From the NCBI GenBank assembly GCA_002315795.1, contig DCIF01000019.1:1-19596 (forward strand): DNA of 19,596 nucleotides. Direction: 5' to 3'. Position numbers and translations under genes: made by a program. Positions 7,094 to 12,999 of this stretch are shown piece after piece. The notes under the pieces are model-generated. The model was not told the origin of the DNA and made no database searches. It was given only the letters and a program-made list of their open reading frames with translations. Source of the stretch: Bacteroidales bacterium UBA1733. GTDB lineage: Bacteria > Bacteroidota > Bacteroidia > Bacteroidales > UBA3663. Positions within the stretch are counted from its first letter, which is position 1. Every line of letters starts with the position of its first letter.

Positions 7094-8476
7094 ATGCTGA
7101 AACCAACTTTTGCAAAAGAAGTCTATGTGGAGCGTCGCGCACGTCTCCAGAAGACCATGGGTAGCGGACTGCTGCTTTTTCTGGGCAACACCATCGCTTC
7201 ATATAATTATCCTGACAACAATTATATGTTCCGTCAGGACAGTACTTTTCTTTATCTTTTCGGTCTGGATTATGAAGATCTGGCAGCTGTAATTGATGTG
7301 GATAATAACCGTACAGTTATCTTTGGAGACGAACTTACGATCGACGATATCATCTGGACGGGTGTGCAGCCTACGTTGGCCGAGAAGAGTGCGGCTGTAG
7401 GAGTGACCGAGACTCGCCCGATGTCCGAACTGCAGAAGCACATCGAGCAGGCTCTTCAACTGAAGCAGACGGTGCATTTTGTACCTCCTTATCGTGGTCA
7501 CACCAAGCTGTGGATACGAGAACTGTTAGGTACAGAGGCTCAGCCTTCGCTCGATCTGATCTATGCATTGGCCGACATGCGTAACCATAAAGCACCAGAA
7601 GAGATTGCTGAGATTGCCAAGGCTATTGACATCACCGTGGATATGCACGAGGCAGCCATTCGTATGGTACACCCTGGCGTGACCGAGAAAGAAGTAGCTG
7701 CTGCTATCTGTGAGATTGCCCAGCGTGAGGGTTACTATCTGTCGTTCCCAACGATTGCTACCAACCATGGCGAAACGCTGCACAATCATGGCTATATTCA
7801 CACACTGCAGGAGGGTGACATGCTGCTACTTGATGCCGGTGCTGAGACCGAGATGCACTATGCGGGCGACTGCACGACGACGATGCCTGTGGGTCGCGAC
7901 TTCTCTGAGCGTCAGAAGGCAGTTCATAGCATTCTGCTCGACACATATCAGAAGGCAGGACAGATGATCCGTCCGGGTATTACCTATCGTGAATGCCATG
8001 TGGCAGCATGGGCCAACATTGCTGAAGGACTGAAGGGTTTAGGTTTGATGAAGGGTGATGCGATGGAGGCTGCTGAGGCCGGTGCTGTGGCTCTGTTTAT
8101 GCCTCATGGCTTAGGCCACATGATGGGAATGGATGTGCATGACATGGAGAACTATGGCGAGGTTCATGTGGGTTATCCACGTGGTCAGGAGAAGGATCAG
8201 CGTTTCGGTTTCCGTTCTCTGCGACTGGGTCGCAAGCTGGAACCTGGCTTTGTCTTCACGGTTGAGCCGGGTATCTACTTCATCCCAGATCTGATTGATC
8301 AGTGGCGTGCTGCTGGCAAGTTCGCCGACTTTATTAACTATGAGGCACTTGTGGCCTGGAAGAACTTCGGAGGCTGTCGCAATGAGGAGGATTATCTGAT
8401 TACTGCCGATGGTGCTACGCTCATTGGTCGTCATAAGCCAGGAACACTGCAGGAGATACTGGCATGCAGAAGCTAA
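7094..8476 (+). CDS. pepP: Xaa-Pro aminopeptidase (aminopeptidase P, M24B)
   Basis: Aminopeptidase P removes the N-terminal residue from peptides that have proline second. The 460-residue product has an N-terminal AMP_N domain (about 1-160) and a C-terminal pita-bread peptidase domain. The five expected metal ligands can be placed by motif: Asp247 in LLLDAGAE, Asp259 in YAGDCTTTMP, His342 in HGLGHMMGMDVHD, Glu391 in FTVEPGIYF and Glu431 in CRNEEDYLIT. The usual RIEDD is RNEED here, keeping the glutamate. No signal peptide is seen, so it acts in the cytosol. Its last 13 bases overlap the start of the dipeptidase gene, which suggests a shared role in peptide turnover. Confidence 0.93.
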   Translation: MLKPTFAKEVYVERRARLQKTMGSGLLLFLGNTIASYNYPDNNYMFRQDSTFLYLFGLDYEDLAAVIDVDNNRTVIFGDELTIDDIIWTGVQPTLAEKSAAVGVTETRPMSELQKHIEQALQLKQTVHFVPPYRGHTKLWIRELLGTEAQPSLDLIYALADMRNHKAPEEIAEIAKAIDITVDMHEAAIRMVHPGVTEKEVAAAICEIAQREGYYLSFPTIATNHGETLHNHGYIHTLQEGDMLLLDAGAETEMHYAGDCTTTMPVGRDFSERQKAVHSILLDTYQKAGQMIRPGITYRECHVAAWANIAEGLKGLGLMKGDAMEAAEAGAVALFMPHGLGHMMGMDVHDMENYGEVHVGYPRGQEKDQRFGFRSLRLGRKLEPGFVFTVEPGIYFIPDLIDQWRAAGKFADFINYEALVAWKNFGGCRNEEDYLITADGATLIGRHKPGTLQEILACRS

Positions 8477-9135
8477 TCTCTTGGACGATTGCGTTGCTGC
8501 TGGCCGTCCTGTGCTCTTCGTCTGCAGAACCTGGTTTTGTGTCGCTTGAAGAGGCTTGTCCGGACGTGCTGCTCGACATCCGTTACTACTCGACATTTAA
8601 CTTTGTCGGCCGTCGTATTCCTGGTTATGAGAAGCCTGTGGCCTATCTGACCCGGGAGGCGGCCGAGCAACTGAAAGCCGCAAATGTCGAACTGATGAAG
8701 CAGGGTTATCGGCTGAAGGTGCATGACGCCTATCGGCCGAAACGTGCGGTGGAGTTCTTTGTGAGGTGGGCGCGCGATCTGGATGACCAGACGATGAAGG
8801 GGTATTTCTATCCGAACTGTCCCAAGTCGGAACTTTTCATCCGCGGCTATCTGGCGCATAAATCGGGACATTCACGTGGTTCGACGGTCGATGTCACGCT
8901 CTTCGATATGTCCACAGGGTGTGATGCAGATATGGGTAGTCCGTATGATATGCTTGATGAGGTCTCGCATTTTGCCTACACAAAAGGTCTGACCCAACAG
9001 CAGATTGCACGCAGAAGACTGCTTCGCCAGGTGATGACAAAGCATAATTTCAGGCCCATCGCGTGTGAGTGGTGGCACTTCACATTGCGCAATGAGCCTT
9101 ATCCTGATACATATTTTGATTTCCCAGTGAGATAA
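8464..9135 (+). CDS. D-alanyl-D-alanine dipeptidase (VanX/DdpX type, M15D)
   Basis: VanX-type enzymes cleave D-Ala-D-Ala. The 223-residue product has a signal peptide (hydrophobic ISWTIALLLAVLCSSSA, cleavage likely near residue 21), so it works in the periplasm. Zinc ligands are visible as His136 and Asp143 in SGHSRGSTVDVTL and His205 in EWWHF. Glu202 is the catalytic base, and Arg91 in HDAYRPKRA matches the essential arginine of VanX. There are no vanH, vanA or sensor-kinase genes nearby, so resistance is unlikely; peptidoglycan recycling or use of cell-wall dipeptides fits better. It overlaps pepP by 13 bases. The last codons and the stop are built into a terminator hairpin. Confidence 0.9.
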   Translation: MQKLISWTIALLLAVLCSSSAEPGFVSLEEACPDVLLDIRYYSTFNFVGRRIPGYEKPVAYLTREAAEQLKAANVELMKQGYRLKVHDAYRPKRAVEFFVRWARDLDDQTMKGYFYPNCPKSELFIRGYLAHKSGHSRGSTVDVTLFDMSTGCDADMGSPYDMLDEVSHFAYTKGLTQQQIARRRLLRQVMTKHNFRPIACEWWHFTLRNEPYPDTYFDFPVR

Positions 9136-9155
9136 TTCTCATTGGGATTTGTTTT
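9122..9155 (+). terminator. Intrinsic terminator containing the dipeptidase stop codon
   Basis: TCCCAGTGAGA (9122-9132) pairs with TCTCATTGGGA (9137-9147) over 11 bp with one G-T wobble. The loop is TAAT (9133-9136) and TTTGTTTT follows. The loop contains the TAA stop of the dipeptidase gene, and the T run reaches the stop codon of the convergent argB gene. Confidence 0.85.
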
Positions 9156-9951
9156 AGCTGAGATGTGTGCCAGCTGCTGGTTGATCAATAGCATCTGCCT
9201 GGGTAATGACTACCTCTTTGACACCGGCGCTGATGGCTTCAAAAGAGTTTTCGAGCTTAGGCAACATACCTCCACTGACTACTCCTTCTTCGACCAGCTT
9301 TGGGAATTCTGATGCTGTGATAGCAGGAATGACGCTGTCGTCGTCATCAGGATTCTGCAGAACACCTTTCTTCTCGAAACAATACATAAGGGTAACTTCG
9401 AACTTCTGACTCAAGGCTTTGGCTACTTCACCTGCGATGGTATCTGCATTGGTGTTGAGCAAAGATCCTTGGGTATCATGACCGATAGGAGACATGACAG
9501 GGACGACGCCTTTGGCAATCAGATCGCTCAGGAGATCGGCGTTGACGGTGTCAATATCGCCAACAAATCCATAATCGACCTCCTGGGTAGTCCCATCGTC
9601 CATCTTCACCTTTTTGAGTGGACGCTTGTGCGAGACGATGACGTTCATGTCTGCACCCGTCAGCCCTAAGGCGTTGACACCGCGAGCCTGTAACTGAGCT
9701 ACAATATTCTTGTTCACCAGACCGGCATATACCATAGTCACGACTTTTAGGGTCTCACCATCGGTCACTCTTCGACCACCGATCATGGTCTGTGCTATTC
9801 CCAGCTGTTCGGCCACTTTGGTAGCACTACGGCCACCGCCATGTACCAGCACCTTCAGGCCCTGAATGTTTGCAAACTTATCGAGCAAATGATTGAGAGA
9901 AGCTTCGTTCTCAACAATCGCTCCTCCTACTTTAACTACGGTTAACTTCAT
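9154..9951 (-). CDS. argB: Acylglutamate kinase, ArgB type
   Basis: ArgB phosphorylates N-acetylglutamate in arginine synthesis. Bacteroides species are known to run this pathway with succinylated intermediates (the N-succinylornithine transcarbamylase of B. fragilis), so N-succinylglutamate may be the substrate here; the sequence alone does not settle this. From the ATG at 9951 the product has 265 residues, with VKVGG (6-10) and HGGG (37-40) for ATP and substrate binding, GGRRVTD (58-64), and the late NTNADTIAGEVA block typical of amino-acid kinases. A GTG at 9960 could add three residues, but the ATG overlaps the stop of the upstream gene as TAATG, which supports coupling. Confidence 0.92.
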   Translation of the reverse strand: MKLTVVKVGGAIVENEASLNHLLDKFANIQGLKVLVHGGGRSATKVAEQLGIAQTMIGGRRVTDGETLKVVTMVYAGLVNKNIVAQLQARGVNALGLTGADMNVIVSHKRPLKKVKMDDGTTQEVDYGFVGDIDTVNADLLSDLIAKGVVPVMSPIGHDTQGSLLNTNADTIAGEVAKALSQKFEVTLMYCFEKKGVLQNPDDDDSVIPAITASEFPKLVEEGVVSGGMLPKLENSFEAISAGVKEVVITQADAIDQPAAGTHLS

Positions 9952-11057
9952 TAGTGCCACTCTTTAATACGTTGTTCGTCCTCAAGTCTACATATCAGCA
10001 ATACACCATTATGTTCAGAGACAATCACATCCTTCAGGCCCTGAATGACGACCTGCTTGCCTTGTGGCATACGCACCATGCAACCTTCAGATTCAATCAT
10101 CTTCACACCATCGCCAATGACGGCATTGCGGTCATCATCCTGAGGTGTTAGTGTGTGCAGACTGCCCCAGGTACCAAGGTCACTCCACCCGAATTCGGCG
10201 GGCATGACGAAGGCCAGCTGTGTCTTCTCCATCACGGCATAGTCGATAGAGATTTTCGGACAGGAAGCATACAACTGATCGACCATAGCCTGCTCACGGA
10301 TGGTGAAGAAAGTAGGTGCTATCTTATCCATGATGGCAGCAATCTCTGGCTGATACTGGCGCAACTCACTTACGATGGTCTTTACCTGCCAGATGAACAT
10401 ACCTGAGTTCCAGGTGAATAATCCGGTAGAAAGATACTGCTTAGCGGTCTCTATATCTGGCTTCTCACGGAAAGAGGCAAGCTTGTAAATAGGAGAGAGG
10501 AGCGCAGCCATGGCCGAAACACGACGTGCGCCTTTCTTGCCAGAATGTACCTCCAGTTGAGCCTCTTCCTGCTTTTCTCCTTGCTCGATATAGCCATATC
10601 CGGTCTCAGGGCGTGTCGGCTGCATACCTAAAGTGAGGATGCGGTCACCTCCCTGAACGAAGTCAAGACCCTGTGCTACGACACGCATGAATTCGCGAGG
10701 ATTGGTCACAATGTGATCGGAAGCAGCTACGACGATACTCGCCTGAGGATCTTCGGCCTGAATCTTCCAGCTGACGTAAGCCACACAAGGAGCGGTGTTG
10801 CGCATGCAAGGTTCGAGCAGGATATGCTGAGGATTGATGCCTTCAAGCTGCTCCTGCACTAATTGCGCGAAGTTCTTGCTGGTGACTACCCAGACGTGTT
10901 CGATATCGATGAGTCCGCCAAAGCGGTCAAATGTCTGCTGAATCATGGTGCGTCCTGTTCCCATGATGTCGAGGAACTGCTTTGGACACTGAGGTGTTGA
11001 CATAGGCCAGAAGCGACTGCCAATGCCGCCAGCCATGATAACAAGATGATTTGCCAT
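9951..11057 (-). CDS. manC: Mannose-1-phosphate guanylyltransferase
   Basis: This enzyme makes GDP-mannose from mannose 1-phosphate and GTP, feeding fucose and mannose into polysaccharides and glycoproteins. The 368-residue product starts with the nucleotidyltransferase signature MAGGIGSRFWPMS...PKQFLD (8-30). It also shows VVAASDHIV (with the Asp-His pair), TGYGYIEQG, FREKPD, WNSGMFIW and IDYAVMEK, all conserved in the family. There is no C-terminal cupin domain, so it lacks the isomerase half found in bifunctional ManC/AlgA enzymes; the symbol manC is used in the single-activity sense. It has its own promoter at 11107-11138 and is coupled to argB by a one-base overlap, an odd metabolic pairing. 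Confidence 0.92.
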   Translation of the reverse strand: MANHLVIMAGGIGSRFWPMSTPQCPKQFLDIMGTGRTMIQQTFDRFGGLIDIEHVWVVTSKNFAQLVQEQLEGINPQHILLEPCMRNTAPCVAYVSWKIQAEDPQASIVVAASDHIVTNPREFMRVVAQGLDFVQGGDRILTLGMQPTRPETGYGYIEQGEKQEEAQLEVHSGKKGARRVSAMAALLSPIYKLASFREKPDIETAKQYLSTGLFTWNSGMFIWQVKTIVSELRQYQPEIAAIMDKIAPTFFTIREQAMVDQLYASCPKISIDYAVMEKTQLAFVMPAEFGWSDLGTWGSLHTLTPQDDDRNAVIGDGVKMIESEGCMVRMPQGKQVVIQGLKDVIVSEHNGVLLICRLEDEQRIKEWH

Positions 11058-11106
11058 AGTTGTTGTTTTTCTGTTGCAGCGAGAACCGCATTATTTATAG
11101 ATGCGA

Positions 11107-11138
11107 CAAAGATAAAGAATTCTTTTCTTTATGGCAAA
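11107..11138 (-). promoter_or_regulatory. manC-argB promoter
   Basis: On the minus strand, TTTG (11138-11135) and TATCTTTG (11114-11107) are 20 bases apart. The predicted leader is about 43-46 bases. The 12-base palindrome AAAGAATTCTTT (11114-11125) touches the -7 box. Confidence 0.75.
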
Positions 11139-11169
11139 TAATTCGTGTAAAAATGAGCAAATCGGCCAT

Positions 11170-11233
11170 TTATTATTGATACATATAATTATTTGTCATT
11201 TTTTCATGCCATTTATTTGCACATCAATAATAA
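11170..11233. repeat. 11-base perfect inverted repeat in the divergent intergenic region
   Basis: TTATTATTGAT (11170-11180) and its exact complement ATCAATAATAA (11223-11233) are separated by 42 bases. The right arm lies inside the spacer of the promoter at 11216-11247. It could be a paired operator for the secreted-protein gene, or chance in AT-rich DNA. Confidence 0.4.
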
Positions 11234-11247
11234 TTTGTGTATCTTTG
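11216..11247 (+). promoter_or_regulatory. Promoter of the secreted two-domain protein
   Basis: TTTG at 11216-11219 and TATCTTTG at 11240-11247, spacing 20. The leader is about 65 bases, AT-rich, with no riboswitch or long hairpin that I can see. Confidence 0.75.
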
Positions 11248-11317
11248 CATCGATGTAAATCGGCTTTTTTGATACCTATTTAACCATATTATAAAACTAA
11301 TTAATTATTTAATGCTT

Positions 11318-12187
11318 ATGAAGAAATTTTTACTCTCTTTAGCTGCTGTTTTCTGTGCAACATCGATGTATGCAGAAGAAGTTGAGGTAGCTCTTACAGA
11401 AGGTCATACCCTTGAAATTGAAAACTTAGTATCTGCAGGTGCTACAGATAGCTCAATTATCCGTTTCTATATTGCTAATGAGTCTGGTGAAAGCCGTAGC
11501 GGGTGGGGAATTGGTGGTTTCGCCAATTCTGATAACTGGACTCCAATTGAAGAGTGGAAAGGTCAGGAAGGAGACTCTTGGACTTATGAATATACACTCG
11601 AAGATATTAAAAAGGTAGCTGGTGATACTCCAGGTCAGTATCATGGTGTTGGTATTACTATTAATATTTACAACCAGTGTAAGGTTACAAAGGTTACTGT
11701 TGACAGCGATGCTGATTCGTCTGACACAACAGTCTTATTTGAAGGAGAGAAGATCATGGATTCAACTTGGCCTAGTGTACAAGTCTCTGTATCAAAACTG
11801 GGAAATATTGCTGAGGGAGACAAGATTGTTGTAACTGCTAAGGGTGATAATTCTATCAATACTGGTTGGGAGTACGGTCCTCAAGTATTTGTTAATGTTG
11901 ATTGGAAGAAATTAGAAGAAGCTGAAACTGTTAGTTTTGCAGATGGAGAAACCAAAGTTGCAGAATTTGTAATTTCAGCTGCTGGTCTTGCTCAGATTCA
12001 GGCCGCTAACGAAATTGAAATTCAAGGTATGAATGCAGTAGTAACAAAAATTGAACTTGCAAAAACTACTGGTATCAAGTCAATTGCTGCTGAAGAGATT
12101 AATGCTCCAGCATATAACGTTTTCGGTCAGAAGACAACTGAAAAGGGTCTTGTTATCAAGAATGGCAAGAAGGTATTCGTTAAGTAA
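11318..12187 (+). CDS. Secreted protein with two similar beta-rich domains and a C-terminal tail
   Basis: From the ATG at 11318 the product has 289 residues; an ATG at 11312 would add two. A signal peptide (MKKFLLSLAAVFCATSMYA, cleavage likely before EEVEV) directs export. Two domains of roughly 105-120 residues seem to be duplicates: each has a tryptophan-rich middle and ends with a similar pattern, IKKVAG...ITINIYNQCKVTKVTV and LAQIQAANEIEIQGMNAVVTKIEL. This looks like carbohydrate-binding beta-sandwiches, but no function can be proven. The end (PAYNVFGQKTTEKG, VIKNGKKVFVK) resembles the tail common on exported Prevotella proteins, perhaps a sorting signal. Codons are AT-richer than those of the neighbouring genes. 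It has its own promoter and no partner gene. Confidence 0.78.
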   Translation: MKKFLLSLAAVFCATSMYAEEVEVALTEGHTLEIENLVSAGATDSSIIRFYIANESGESRSGWGIGGFANSDNWTPIEEWKGQEGDSWTYEYTLEDIKKVAGDTPGQYHGVGITINIYNQCKVTKVTVDSDADSSDTTVLFEGEKIMDSTWPSVQVSVSKLGNIAEGDKIVVTAKGDNSINTGWEYGPQVFVNVDWKKLEEAETVSFADGETKVAEFVISAAGLAQIQAANEIEIQGMNAVVTKIELAKTTGIKSIAAEEINAPAYNVFGQKTTEKGLVIKNGKKVFVK

Positions 12188-12200
12188 TTTTTGACAATTG

Positions 12201-12223
12201 TTTGCTATCTCGGGTATAGCAAA
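12201..12223. other. 8-bp hairpin after the secreted-protein gene
   Basis: TTTGCTAT (12201-12208) pairs with ATAGCAAA (12216-12223) around CTCGGGT. It begins 13 bases after the stop codon, where a terminator or 3'-end stabiliser would be expected, but no T run follows on either strand. Confidence 0.4.
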
Positions 12224-12248
12224 AACGGAAAAATCGCCTCAGAAACGA

Positions 12249-12264
12249 ATTTTTTCGAAAAAAT
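12249..12264. other. 16-base perfect palindrome upstream of the rimP promoter
   Basis: ATTTTTTCGAAAAAAT is perfectly self-complementary and ends one base before the -33 TTTG of the rimP promoter. The T6 and A6 tracts could bend DNA, act as an upstream promoter element, or bind a dimeric regulator. As an RNA hairpin it would be weak. Confidence 0.4.
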
Positions 12265-12265
12265 A

Positions 12266-12297
12266 TTTGGTTCCTATATATATAATATGTATATTTG
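12266..12297 (+). promoter_or_regulatory. Promoter of the rimP-nusA-infB operon
   Basis: TTTG at 12266-12269 and TATATTTG at 12290-12297, spacing 20, form a full-consensus promoter. Transcription should start near 12301-12304, only a few bases before a strong terminator hairpin and 60-odd bases before rimP. Confidence 0.78.
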
Positions 12298-12301
12298 CAC
12301 C

Positions 12302-12421
12302 ATGAAACAGGAAGAGGGAAGTGAAACAAACACTTCTCCCTTCTTTTTTATATCATTTTTGAATTATGATTCTGAAACAAACCATTATCGATCTGGTAGA
12401 TCAGTTCCTGCTGGCTACTGA
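12302..12421 (+). other. Possible 39-codon leader frame running through the attenuator
   Basis: An ATG lies exactly 5 bases after the -7 box, the same geometry as prmC, and opens a frame that crosses the terminator hairpin and ends 56 bases inside rimP. If translated (it would be leaderless), ribosomes could melt the hairpin and let RNA polymerase continue. The peptide (starting MKQEEGSETNTSPFFF) has no recognisable family and the frame may be chance. Confidence 0.25.
12311..12349 (+). terminator. Intrinsic terminator / attenuator in the rimP operon leader
   Basis: GAAGAGGGAAGTG (12311-12323) pairs with CACTTCTCCCTTC (12331-12343): 13 positions with one G-T wobble and one A-C mismatch, loop AAACAAA, followed by six T. 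It lies between the promoter (start near 12302) and the rimP ATG at 12366, so it must be read through, at least partly, to express the operon. It may also stop transcripts from the gene upstream. Confidence 0.82.
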
Positions 12422-12848
12422 TTCTGAGAGTTTCCTGATTGACGTGACAGTGAGTCGCGACAACCAGATTGTAATCACTCTTGACAATGATGAGACCATC
12501 GACATTGATGAGTGTGCTGAATTGAGCCGCTATATCGATGATCACATGGACCGTGAGGCAGAGGACTTTGAGTTGGAAGTCGGTTCTGCTGGCCTAACCT
12601 CTCCTTTGAAGACGCTGAGACAATATGCAAAGTTCGAAGGCGAAGAGATGGAAGTGCTGATGCGCGATGGAAGAAAGCTCAAGGGCATCCTCGGTGAGGC
12701 AGACGAGGAAGGCTTCGACCTGACATGGACTACGCGCGAGAAGGTCGTTGACCCTGCTACCGGTAAAGAAAAGAAGAAAAAGGAGGACGTGGAGCATCAT
12801 GAGCACCTGCTGCATAAGGATGTAAATCAGGTAAGATATAACTTCTAA
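12366..12848 (+). CDS. rimP: Ribosome maturation factor RimP
   Basis: RimP binds the 30S subunit late in its assembly. The 160-residue product has the N-terminal alpha/beta domain with the conserved IDECAELSRYIDDHMD helix (46-61) and FELEVGSAGLTSPLKTLRQY (68-87), followed by an Sm-like C-terminal domain from about 88. An inserted lysine-rich stretch (GKEKKKKEDVEHHEH) lies in the second domain near residues 132-146. It heads the conserved rimP-nusA-infB order. The start follows the terminator T run by 16 bases. nusA begins 151 bases downstream, an unusually long spacer for this operon, filled by a repeat array. Confidence 0.92.
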   Translation: MILKQTIIDLVDQFLLATDSESFLIDVTVSRDNQIVITLDNDETIDIDECAELSRYIDDHMDREAEDFELEVGSAGLTSPLKTLRQYAKFEGEEMEVLMRDGRKLKGILGEADEEGFDLTWTTREKVVDPATGKEKKKKEDVEHHEHLLHKDVNQVRYNF

Positions 12849-12864
12849 AACTGCACATCCTTCA

Positions 12865-12884
12865 GATGCCAGAATTCAGGCATC
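12865..12884. other. 20-base dyad GATGCC-A-GAATTC-A-GGCATC
   Basis: The two arms GATGCC and GGCATC flank a GAATTC palindrome, so the site is symmetrical except for two A bases facing each other. It starts 16 bases after rimP and overlaps the first unit of the mini-ORF array. It could be a weak hairpin or a processing or binding site. Confidence 0.4.
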
Positions 12885-12943
12885 AGTAATGACTAAAGTG
12901 AGTCATAAGTGATGACCATAAAGTGGCATCAGTAATGACCTAA
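12866..12943 (+). repeat. 23-base-period array of stop/start-coupled mini-ORFs before nusA
   Basis: Start codons occur at 12866, 12889, 12912 and 12935, exactly 23 bases apart. The first three open 7-codon frames (MPEFRHQ, MTKVSHK, MTIKWHQ), each ending in TAATG or TGATG so that the stop overlaps the next start by one base. The fourth is MT then stop. GGCATCAGTAATGAC is repeated exactly at 12879-12893 and 12925-12939. Units 1-3 share about 15 of 23 bases in each comparison with unit 3. The array ends 56 bases before the nusA ATG. It may be a plain tandem duplication, or a re-initiation device that affects nusA translation. Confidence 0.6.
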
Positions 12944-12999
12944 ATCTAAAGAAGATTGATCACACCCGAAATTGAAAAATAAATTGTAAAATATATATT

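Noticed and set aside
8111..8596. Minus-strand frame of 161 codons across pepP and the dipeptidase
   Set aside because: It overlaps two well-supported genes with intact catalytic residues and encodes no recognisable family.
8464..9135. Vancomycin-resistance cluster around the VanX-like gene
   Set aside because: No D-Ala-D-Lac ligase, dehydrogenase or two-component genes are present; neighbours are pepP and argB.
12866..12943. CRISPR array
   Set aside because: The 23-base units are contiguous, diverged and have no unique spacers; there are no cas genes.
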